Assembly (NCBI GenBank): GCA_947057505.1
Contig: CAMSEM010000057.1
Location: 1 to 7,927 of the forward strand
Origin: an uncultured Clostridium sp.
GTDB lineage: Bacteria > Bacillota > Clostridia > TANB77 > CAG-508
Direction of reading: 5' to 3'
DNA: 7,927 nt
This document shows positions 1 to 5,042 of the stretch, one piece after another; within the stretch, counting starts at the first letter, position 1; the number at the start of each line of letters is the position of its first letter. Below the pieces are notes generated by a model. The model saw only the letters and a list, made by a program, of their open reading frames with translations, was not told the origin of the DNA and ran no database searches. A program made the position numbers and the translations under genes.

Positions 1-43
1 TTTCAAGTTTTTCTTCTTTCATTTTTTCAAAATTAAATATCAT
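1..43 (-). CDS. Possible start of a gene coupled to the 40-720 gene (partial)
   Basis: An ATG (43-41) overlaps the TGA stop (42-40) of the upstream minus-strand gene in an ATGA arrangement, and the frame stays open for 14 codons to the window edge (MIFNFEKMKEEKLE). A purine-rich AAGGGAAG lies just upstream inside the end of the preceding gene and could act as a ribosome binding site. This is typical of translational coupling, but 14 codons are too few to prove a gene, and a second in-frame ATG at 22-20 is an alternative start. No function can be given. Confidence 0.3.
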   Translation of the reverse strand, partial: MIFNFEKMKEEKLE

Positions 44-720
44 TTTTCATCTTCCCTTAAAAACTGAAGTTCTTGTAAGAAATTATCTTTATCAAATTCG
101 TCAAAGTATTGTTTTGCCCATATTAAATATAATTCTTGTTCATCAATAGTTTCTGGGCATTGAATGTTATTATTAAATCCAAACTTCCACCAACTGTCTT
201 TCAAATTACTTTGAGCTACATCAGTTGGCAATTGATCAAATTCTCTAATTTCATATAAATATGAAAGTGCAGTAAGAGATTTTAATAAAAGAATGTGCTT
301 AGAAGTTCCATCTATTATGAGATTTGTAACCTCATCTATTTCTTGTTTAGAAAGCTTTGAGAATTTTGAAAGTAAAATTATGGTTTCTTCATAATTTTTT
401 TCAAGTTCTCCTAAGTCTTTTGAAATAAAATTAGGAGAAGAAATGGAATTATCTATTCTTGTTTTTGCATCCTTTACTAATTCTAGGGCTTTTTTAAAAC
501 AGATTAGGCTTTTCTCCTCATCTAATACTTGTATTGCATATATAGAGTCAATAACAGACTCATTAGCGTTAGATAAAAAGAAAGTGGCTTCCTGAATATT
601 AATCTTCATTTCAAGTGTTAAAACTTTATCTTTAGAATGGAAATTCTGTTTTACCTCTCCATAAGCACATAAAGATATACATATTGTAGCTATAATAATG
701 GACATTATTAATCTTTTCAT
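40..720 (-). CDS. Exported protein of unknown function (226 aa)
   Basis: I do not recognise this family. The first 21 residues form a secretion signal: KR at positions 2-3, a hydrophobic stretch from about 4 to 18, then a small-residue site AYG before Glu22 that suits signal peptidase I. Cys18 follows Ile-Ser-Leu, which is not a proper lipobox, so a lipoprotein is less likely. The mature part is rich in Glu, Lys, Leu and Ile with long predicted helices (about residues 35-155) and no Cys-rich or catalytic motif; a WWKFG patch and an acidic C-terminus follow. The start at 720 is supported by AGGAG (734-730) nine bases upstream. It has its own promoter and a long leader with an attenuator-like structure. 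It probably acts in the cell envelope or outside the cell; the role is unknown. Confidence 0.8.
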   Translation of the reverse strand: MKRLIMSIIIATICISLCAYGEVKQNFHSKDKVLTLEMKINIQEATFFLSNANESVIDSIYAIQVLDEEKSLICFKKALELVKDAKTRIDNSISSPNFISKDLGELEKNYEETIILLSKFSKLSKQEIDEVTNLIIDGTSKHILLLKSLTALSYLYEIREFDQLPTDVAQSNLKDSWWKFGFNNNIQCPETIDEQELYLIWAKQYFDEFDKDNFLQELQFLREDEK

Positions 721-765
721 ATGATTTCTCTCCTTTGATTTTTATAATAATAATTTATATTAACT

Positions 766-823
766 AAAAAAACAAAGGATAATCCCTTGCTGTTTTAGAT
801 TGTTTTCTATTCCCAGCAAGAGA
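766..823 (-). promoter_or_regulatory. Attenuator-like leader of the 40-720 gene
   Basis: On the minus strand CAAGGG (789-784) can pair with CCTTTG (778-773) around a 5-base loop, followed directly by seven T (772-766): a weak intrinsic terminator ahead of the gene. The same CAAGGG also belongs to a competing 10-pair helix, TCTCTTGCTG (823-814) with CAGCAAGGGA (792-783), containing one G-U pair. The two helices cannot coexist, which is the layout of a transcription attenuator. The trigger is unknown; no riboswitch family is recognised. Confidence 0.4.
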
Positions 824-844
824 ATACTAAATATGAACAATAAA

Positions 845-873
845 ATATTAACATAATTTATGTCAAATGTCAA
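845..873 (-). promoter_or_regulatory. Sigma-A promoter of the 40-720 gene
   Basis: TTGACA (873-868), a 17-base spacer, then TAATAT (850-845) preceded by TG as an extended -10. The predicted start is near 838, leaving a leader of about 117 bases before the ATG at 720. A second TTGACA at 866-861 overlaps the spacer but has no matching -10. Confidence 0.65.
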
Positions 874-1040
874 ATTTGTTTCAAATGTTATAAGACTCAA
901 AAAAGTTGCTGATAACTATCTAATATTCTTTTTAGGTGATTACTTTGAGAAAAATTCTAAATTAGGCTATTATGAAAAATAGGGAGGAGACGATTGCTTT
1001 ACAATTGACAGAGACTAAGAGAGTGTAACTGTTGTACATG

Positions 1041-1085
1041 TAAAAACACCCTACAAGAAAGTAGTTTCTTGTAGGGTGTTTTTTT
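1041..1085 (-). terminator. Long hairpin terminator after the 1091-2155 gene
   Basis: A perfect 19-pair inverted repeat, 1042-1060 with 1065-1083, around a GTAG loop. It begins only six bases past the stop codon of the minus-strand gene and has five T at its minus-strand end. A T run of seven on the other strand means it can also stop plus-strand transcription. Confidence 0.85.
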
Positions 1086-1090
1086 GAACA

Positions 1091-2155
1091 TTAAAATACT
1101 TTATAAGCATAGTTAGGATTGACAGCTTTTAATACTTTTTTCAAATATTGGAGAGCTTTCTCATTACCCCAAGCGTGAATGCCACGTTTCCCATTTTCAT
1201 TCCATTTGGTAACATCTTCTTTTTCAAAAAGCTTGTTTATATCAAAGGGCTTATAGTTTTTTTGCCACTCAATTGATATAACATGCTTTCGCCAGCCTAT
1301 TATAATATCGCCATCAATAGTATGGAACAAAATCCATGGAATGTGAGAGCAACAGTCCTCCTGGCAATACCCGTTAGGAAGTAACTCAAAATGATAGTCT
1401 GTTTTTTTATAAATAAGGTCCATCATTAGGTTAGTTAGCTTATATACTTCCTTAAGTCTTCTATAGTTACACCAACAACTGTCATGATAGAATTTGTCGT
1501 CAATACATACACATGGGCTATACCTAAAATCATCAATTGTAAACATTTTACCACAACAAGGACAAAATGAGCCAGCGGTAGGAATAGTATAGCAACGACT
1601 TGTGCTTGTGCTAAAAACAAAGTCGCCACCCTTGTTGTTTTTCTTGAAAAGTGCAAAATCTTCAATAGAACTTGATGATATGAATTTACCCCTTGCTGAT
1701 TTTTTCAATGACATGACTCTACCAAATTTCTCGAGCAAAATGTAACCAAAGAGTACAAATTCGTTTAATGGCACGCCAGAATGAGTTTTACAGAATAATT
1801 CCCTATTGTGCAACAGTTCATTTAAACTAGAAAGACTTGCTAGAGCTTTTTCGATACCATTAATAGTATCAAAAGTTCTTCTTGGAACATCAAAAATTCT
1901 TTCTTCATAAATGACTTCTAATTCCAATGAAATAGAATTTCCACCATTGAGTTTTTTTAGTGATTCCTGTTTAAATAGAAAGAAATCACTCTGTTCTTGA
2001 GTAAAATTAGGGTGTCCATAGTAGTCAAACGAAACAGGAATAATTGGTTCTCCAAGTAAAGTTACCTTTACTGTTTCTGGAATGGCCAGTTTGCTTAATG
2101 TAATGTGACTAGCAAGACCATTTCTTTCAAAAAACCGTATTTTTTCAATGTTCAT
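1091..2155 (-). CDS. Cys-rich, probably zinc-binding protein of unknown function (354 aa)
   Basis: No function is recognised. The middle carries a Cys cluster like a zinc ribbon or treble clef: CPCC (198-201), CVC (215-217), HDSC (224-227) and C229. A second group C264, C268, C269, H271 follows. The C-terminal part reads GWRKHVISIEW (287-297), then EDVTKW (313-318) and IHAWG (326-330). My recollection is that similar C-termini occur in hypothetical proteins of clostridial phages and integrative elements; this is memory, not a search. No signal peptide or membrane segment is visible, so it is probably cytoplasmic. The start is well supported by AGGAGG (2169-2164) eight bases before the ATG. 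The gene has its own promoter and structured leader, and a strong terminator just after the stop. Zinc binding is inferred from residue spacing only. Confidence 0.85.
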   Translation of the reverse strand: MNIEKIRFFERNGLASHITLSKLAIPETVKVTLLGEPIIPVSFDYYGHPNFTQEQSDFFLFKQESLKKLNGGNSISLELEVIYEERIFDVPRRTFDTINGIEKALASLSSLNELLHNRELFCKTHSGVPLNEFVLFGYILLEKFGRVMSLKKSARGKFISSSSIEDFALFKKNNKGGDFVFSTSTSRCYTIPTAGSFCPCCGKMFTIDDFRYSPCVCIDDKFYHDSCWCNYRRLKEVYKLTNLMMDLIYKKTDYHFELLPNGYCQEDCCSHIPWILFHTIDGDIIIGWRKHVISIEWQKNYKPFDINKLFEKEDVTKWNENGKRGIHAWGNEKALQYLKKVLKAVNPNYAYKVF

Positions 2156-2223
2156 AATGAAAACCTCCTAACATAATTTTGTTTATTATTGGAGGCTAAT
2201 GCCTCCAAAATATTGAAAGGCAT
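2152..2223 (-). CDS. Possible 23-aa leader ORF overlapping the 1091-2155 gene
   Basis: An open frame starts at ATG 2223-2221, about 14 bases after the predicted transcription start. It begins MPFNILEALAS and ends with a TGA (2154-2152) that overlaps the ATG of the next gene as ATGA. Translation of it would run through the leader hairpins and the downstream ribosome binding site, as in translational attenuation. Against it, no Shine-Dalgarno precedes its ATG. The second copy of the leader keeps the RNA pattern but not the peptide, which suggests the RNA rather than the peptide matters. Confidence 0.25.
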   Translation of the reverse strand: MPFNILEALASNNKQNYVRRFSL

Positions 2224-2237
2224 AAAAACGGCCGATT
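2156..2237 (-). promoter_or_regulatory. Structured leader RNA, copy 1
   Basis: The leader can form three exclusive pairings (minus-strand coordinates). Stem A is TGCCTTT (2222-2216) with GGAGGCA (2206-2200). Stem B is TTGGAGGC (2208-2201) with GCCTCCAA (2196-2189), loop ATTA. Stem C is CCTCC (2195-2191) with the GGAGG of the ribosome binding site (2168-2164). A excludes B and B excludes C, so the structure could switch translation of the Cys-rich protein. The same layout occurs at 2652-2746. Confidence 0.5.
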
Positions 2238-2243
2238 GACCAT

Positions 2244-2272
2244 ATTATAGCATAAAAGTATACATAATGCAA
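2244..2272 (-). promoter_or_regulatory. Sigma-A promoter of the 1091-2155 gene
   Basis: TTGCAT (2272-2267), 17-base spacer, TATAAT (2249-2244) with TGC just upstream as an extended -10. The predicted start is near 2237. The distance from the -10 to the leader ATG (21 bases) is identical in the second copy at 2753-2781. Confidence 0.75.
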
Positions 2273-2282
2273 TAAAAATACT

Positions 2283-2313
2283 AAAAAATAGAGCCTACTT
2301 AAATAAGTAGGCT
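2283..2313 (-). terminator. Terminator after the 2340-2651 gene
   Basis: A perfect 9-pair stem, AGCCTACTT (2292-2300) with AAGTAGGCT (2305-2313), loop AAAT, followed on the minus strand by a T-rich run (TATTTTTTAG). It sits between the stop of the 103-residue gene and the promoter of the next gene, so the two minus-strand genes are separate transcription units. Confidence 0.75.
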
Positions 2314-2339
2314 ATTGTCATGAAAAATTTTTAAGTAAC

Positions 2340-2651
2340 TTAATGTTTGATGTAAGTATGAGGCAGGTAGAGCTTTCTTTTTAAAAATGTGAACAAACGG
2401 GAAGATTTAGGAATAGTACTATTGAAATACTCAAAGTCAATTTCAGTTTTAATAGAAAAGAAAGCTTCATTTTTTTCAAAAAATACTATTTTAAACTCTT
2501 CATAGGGAACCTTAAAATGTTTGGCACAAGATTCAATGATGCTAAGAATAAAATGATCCAAATCGACTACAGAAAATGAATCATATGGAAAATCTTTATC
2601 CCAAAAATCCTTTGAAGAACGAGCCCACCGAAAATCCTTTACTTCTAACAT
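2340..2651 (-). CDS. Small protein of unknown function (103 aa)
   Basis: Not recognised. The protein is aromatic-rich (many Phe, Tyr and Trp; DFWDKDFPYDSFSVVD at 15-30) with a predicted helix around 31-46, and a basic C-terminus (FLKRKLYLPHTYIKH). It has no signal peptide, membrane helix or metal-binding cluster and is probably cytoplasmic. The frame is open upstream to an ATG at 2732, which would add 27 residues. The start at 2651 is preferred because GGAGG (2664-2660) lies eight bases before it, while the 2732 ATG has no ribosome binding site and lies in the structured leader. It is transcribed from its own promoter, back to back with rnpB, and ends in its own terminator. The shared leader type suggests it is regulated together with the 1091-2155 gene. 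Confidence 0.7.
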   Translation of the reverse strand: MLEVKDFRWARSSKDFWDKDFPYDSFSVVDLDHFILSIIESCAKHFKVPYEEFKIVFFEKNEAFFSIKTEIDFEYFNSTIPKSSRLFTFLKRKLYLPHTYIKH

Positions 2652-2746
2652 TTGTATCTCCTCCTTTAAAACTTTTATACAATTAAAATGGAGGGGATAC
2701 GGTAGCCCTCCAAAAGTTTGGAAGGCTTTCATAAAAAGTCTTCAAT
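2652..2746 (-). promoter_or_regulatory. Structured leader RNA, copy 2
   Basis: Same plan as copy 1 (minus-strand coordinates). Stem A is AGCCTTCC (2727-2720) with GGAGGGCT (2711-2704), loop AAACTTTT. Stem B is TGGAGGG (2712-2706) with CCCTCCA (2695-2689). Stem C is CCTCC (2694-2690) with the ribosome binding site GGAGG (2664-2660). Pairs differ from copy 1 in a compensating way: the outer pair of A is A-U here and U-A there, and the inner pair of B is G-C here and C-G there. Confidence 0.5.
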
Positions 2747-2752
2747 ATAGGT

Positions 2753-2781
2753 ATTATATCATAATATAGAAAAAAAGGCAA
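2753..2781 (-). promoter_or_regulatory. Sigma-A promoter of the 2340-2651 gene
   Basis: TTGCCT (2781-2776), 17-base spacer, TATAAT (2758-2753) with TGA directly upstream as an extended -10. The predicted start is near 2746. Its -35 lies four bases from the -35 of the divergent rnpB promoter. Confidence 0.7.
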
Positions 2782-2785
2782 ATCA

Positions 2786-2814
2786 TTGATTTTTATTAAA
2801 AAATATAGTATAAT
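2786..2814 (+). promoter_or_regulatory. Promoter of rnpB
   Basis: TTGATT (2786-2791), 17-base spacer, TATAAT (2809-2814). The predicted start near 2820-2821 coincides with the first base of helix P1 of the RNA, which supports both calls. Confidence 0.8.
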
Positions 2815-2819
2815 TAGAA

Positions 2820-3171
2820 GGTAGTAAATTAGATAGTCGCGTATAGCAAGGTCGAAAGGCAGCGTACGAGGAAAGTCCGGGCTCCATAGAGTAATGATGC
2901 TGGATAACGTCCAGTGAGGGAAACCTTAAGGAAAGTGCAACAGAAAATAACCGCCTAAGTTTTTACTTAGGTAAGGGTGAAAAGGCAGGGTAAGAGCCTA
3001 CCGCTAATATGGTGACATATTAGGCAGTGTAAACCCCATCTGGAGCAACACCGAGACAGGAAGGCTAAGACTACTCGTCATCTTCCTAATTTGGTGGCAT
3101 GATGCTTATAGCAATATAAGTACTAGATAAATGACTATCCTAGACAGAACCCGGCTTACAGGTTTGCTACC
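2820..3171 (+). ncRNA. rnpB: RNase P RNA, bacterial type A
   Basis: Catalytic RNA of ribonuclease P, which removes the 5' leader from tRNA precursors together with the RnpA protein. The universal core is plain: GAGGAAAGTCCGGGCTCC near 2869-2886 and ACAGAACCCGGCTTAC near 3144-3159, which form helix P4 and its flanks. Also present are AGTGCAACAG, GGTAAGGGTGAAA, GGTAAGAGCCTACCG and TAAACCCCATC. The ends pair as P1: 2820-2830 with 3161-3171 (11 pairs including G-U). The GGT near 3093-3095 is the likely L15 site that binds the CCA end of tRNA. Core wording follows the ancestral type A (as in E. coli), not Bacillus type B, which fits clostridia. The exact 3' end is uncertain; a terminator follows at once. 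Confidence 0.97.
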
Positions 3172-3177
3172 ATATAT

Positions 3178-3207
3178 GAAAAAAGACAGAGAGAATCTGT
3201 CTTTTTT
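3178..3207 (+). terminator. Bidirectional terminator between rnpB and the pseudouridine synthase gene
   Basis: AAAAGACAGA (3181-3190) pairs with TCTGTCTTTT (3196-3205) around GAGAA, followed by further T. The A run on the left gives a T run on the minus strand, so it can also end the convergent gene that stops at 3222. Confidence 0.85.
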
Positions 3208-3221
3208 GCATATGAATATCA

Positions 3222-4104
3222 TTATTGAAGTCCAAATAACATATCTTTTGGAAGTGCTATTTGATATTCTACTAACTTTTTAGTAATAGGGTGAATAAAA
3301 CTAATATAATTACTATGTAGTGCTTGCCTATGAATAAGTGGAGAGGAACATCCGTATAAAGTATCTCCTAAAAGAGAATGATTGATATGAGCAAAATGTA
3401 CTCTAATTTGATGCGTTCTTCCAGTTTCTAATAAACATTCTACTACATCGAAATTTTTTTCGTGATTAGAGTGAGTAACCTTAAAATGAGTAATAGAAGC
3501 ATCACCATTTGGACTCACACACCTTTCAATAATACTATTTTCTTTTCTTGCAATAGGGGCACAAATTGTACCACTTGTTTGTGCTAAATGTCCATTTACA
3601 ATAGCAATATATTTTTTTACAAATTCTTTTGACTTCATTTGTTTTACAAGACATTCTTGTATATACTCATTTTTAGCAAAAACAACCAAACCAGAAGTAT
3701 CTTTATCTAAACGATTTACTGGTCGTATTTTCTTTTGCAAACCAATTTGGTCAAAATAAAAACGCACCCCATTAGATAAACTGTCTGTATAATGGTCAAA
3801 TGAAGGATGAATAGGAATGACAGCTGGTTTATTAACAATTAAATAACAGTCATCTTCGTATAAAATTTCAACAGGCATACAAATAGGAACAATATTAGAA
3901 TTATCCTCTTCATAAGTTAAATCACATTCTATAATATCACCGAGTTGTAATTGTATGATGCACATAAATAGGTTTTCCATTTAAAAAAATATTTTGCATT
4001 TTTTTTAGTTTTAATATAAGTCTATCAGACATTAGAAAATTTGCCTTTAAAACTTCTTTTATATTTTGATAAGTTGTATCTGTAACAAGATAAGTTAACT
4101 TCAT
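3222..4104 (-). pseudogene. RluA-family rRNA pseudouridine synthase, broken by a one-base frameshift
   Basis: RluA-family enzymes convert specific uridines of rRNA (or tRNA) to pseudouridine in the cytoplasm. The N-terminal S4-like RNA-binding part is in one frame (ATG 4104; MKLTYLVTDT to NGKPIYVHHTI, residues 1-52). The catalytic part is in another frame, from QLGDIIECDL to the stop at 3222. Removing one base near 3948 joins them as HHTI-QLGD, giving 293 residues, a normal family length. The catalytic motif NRLDKDTSG (130-138, Asp133 catalytic; Asn replaces the more usual His) and LETGRTHQIRVH (225-236) are intact. The start is supported by AAGGAG seven bases upstream. An in-frame ATG at 3980 could give a 252-residue product lacking most of the S4 part, but it has no ribosome binding site. 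Since the catalytic half is unspoiled, a recent mutation or a sequencing error are both possible. The target uridine cannot be named. Confidence 0.85.
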
Positions 4105-4145
4105 AATAGGGCTCCTTAAAATATTTAAAACCAAGCAAACTTTAT

Positions 4146-4186
4146 AAAATAAATGCATTATAAAATAACAATAGTGCATTTATTTT
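4146..4186 (-). terminator. AT-rich hairpin between the HD-domain and pseudouridine synthase genes
   Basis: A perfect 12-pair inverted repeat, AAAATAAATGCA (4146-4157) with TGCATTTATTTT (4175-4186), loop of 17 bases. It lies 22 bases after the stop of the HD-domain gene. Stem GC content is low and there is no clean T run, so it is at best a weak terminator; partial read-through into the pseudouridine synthase gene is likely. Confidence 0.4.
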
Positions 4187-4207
4187 TATGAATATTAATT
4201 TTAAAGG

Positions 4208-4780
4208 TTATTTAGATTTTCTAGATTCTACTAAATAAGTAGCCTCTAAATCTGCCTCGTGCAAAGCAAGTGCAAGTGGATATTTTTCATAGGCATTACT
4301 AATCGTATTGTATAATTCCTTTGGCTCTGTAAATCCCATATGCCAACGAATAGCATACATTTCTTCCAAAGTTAAATCAATAAACTTATTAATCATCATA
4401 ACAGATTTTTCACCATGACCATAAGGGATAGTATCATTAATTGTATAATATGGTTCTTTTACCCAAATACCATCTTCATTTTTTTTATTACGATAGTCGA
4501 CAGCATAAAAATTAGCTTTGCACAAATCATGCAATAAAGTAATTAAAATAATAGTTTCGTCTGAAGCTTTTACTACATCTACATAAGGCTTATTCATCAA
4601 CTTTTCTTTTAATAAATGATAAACATTCAAACTATGTTCTAAAAGGCCACCTTCGTAACTACCATGAAAACGAGTACTAGCAGGAGCTCTAAAAAAATCT
4701 GTTTTTTCCATATAGGCTATTAACTTGTCCATTCCTTCTCTATTTACAGTTTGTAATAATTTTATAAATTCTTCTTTCAT
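4208..4780 (-). CDS. HD-domain phosphohydrolase (190 aa)
   Basis: A stand-alone HD-superfamily metal-dependent phosphohydrolase, probably cytoplasmic. The ligand set can be read in order: H49 (in YEGGLLEHSLNV), H84-D85 (LLHDLCK), H122 (YGHGEKS), H147 (RWHMGF) and D177 (HEADLEA). The lead-in RFHGSYEGGLLEHS resembles the HD domain of YhaM-type 3'-5' exoribonucleases, but the OB-fold nucleic-acid-binding domain of YhaM is absent, so the substrate cannot be inferred. Clostridial and phage genomes commonly carry such short HD proteins. The start is fixed by AGGAGG with a 7-base gap. The gene reads from its own promoter and may continue weakly into the downstream pseudouridine synthase gene. The family call is secure; the substrate is unknown. 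Confidence 0.9.
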   Translation of the reverse strand: MKEEFIKLLQTVNREGMDKLIAYMEKTDFFRAPASTRFHGSYEGGLLEHSLNVYHLLKEKLMNKPYVDVVKASDETIILITLLHDLCKANFYAVDYRNKKNEDGIWVKEPYYTINDTIPYGHGEKSVMMINKFIDLTLEEMYAIRWHMGFTEPKELYNTISNAYEKYPLALALHEADLEATYLVESRKSK

Positions 4781-4807
4781 ATAAATCCCTCCTAAAAAAC
4801 TATAGGT

Positions 4808-4816
4808 AGTATAACA
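4808..4816 (-). promoter_or_regulatory. Extended -10 promoter of the HD-domain gene
   Basis: TGTTATACT (4816-4808) matches an extended -10 (TGn plus TATACT). No good -35 lies 17 bases upstream (TACCCT), so this call rests on the -10 and on its position 28 bases before the ATG. Confidence 0.45.
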
Positions 4817-4890
4817 TATTATGATAAAAAAGGGTAGTTTTTTTTGTAATCTGTAGAAAATAGTGGATAAGCAGAATATTTACTTAAATC

Positions 4891-4919
4891 TTGAACTTTA
4901 TGTAAAAACATGCTATAAT
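4891..4919 (+). promoter_or_regulatory. Sigma-A promoter of the 5043 gene
   Basis: TTGAAC (4891-4896), 17-base spacer, TATAAT (4914-4919) preceded by TGC. The start is near 4926, giving a leader of about 117 bases. That leader has hairpin potential: CCTTATTTCT (4952-4961) with AGAAAGAGG (4969-4977), or AGAGG (4973-4977) with CCTCT (4985-4989). Confidence 0.75.
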
Positions 4920-5042
4920 AATCAAAACTGGTTAATAAACCATGTTCATCACCTTATTTCTATTAATTAGAAAGAGGAACATAACCTCTAACTTTTTGGT
5001 GTTTACAATAAAATTTTTACAACAATAAAAGGAGGAGATAGT

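Larger units (their letters stand above)
721..1090. other. 370-base intergenic region
   Basis: From right to left this holds the hairpin terminator of the 1091-2155 gene (1041-1085), an unexplained stretch (874-1040), a minus-strand promoter (845-873), and the leader of the 40-720 gene with a terminator/antiterminator pair (766-823). The 874-1040 stretch contains one 18-codon plus-strand reading frame (972-1028) but no convincing gene. CAAATTTG (871-878) is a small palindrome at the upstream edge of the promoter. Confidence 0.6.

Noticed and set aside
861..889. Three TCAAATG-like repeats as a regulator site or short CRISPR-like repeat
   Set aside because: Spacing is irregular and two of the copies simply make up the TTGACA region of the promoter on the other strand.
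1435..1665. 76-residue minus-strand ORF
   Set aside because: Lies wholly inside the 354-residue gene in another frame, with no ribosome binding site.
2340..2732. 130-residue version of the small protein starting at 2732
   Set aside because: The ATG at 2732 lacks a ribosome binding site and lies in the structured leader, whereas the ATG at 2651 has GGAGG eight bases upstream. The 103-residue form was annotated.
3937..4179. 80-residue minus-strand ORF as a separate gene
   Set aside because: From its internal ATG at 4104 it is the S4-like N-terminus of the pseudouridine synthase in the pre-shift frame. The 25 codons before that run through the AT-rich hairpin and have no ribosome binding site.
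4862..4870. Single DnaA-box-like AGTGGATAA
   Set aside because: One near-match without further boxes or an origin context; expected by chance in AT-rich DNA.
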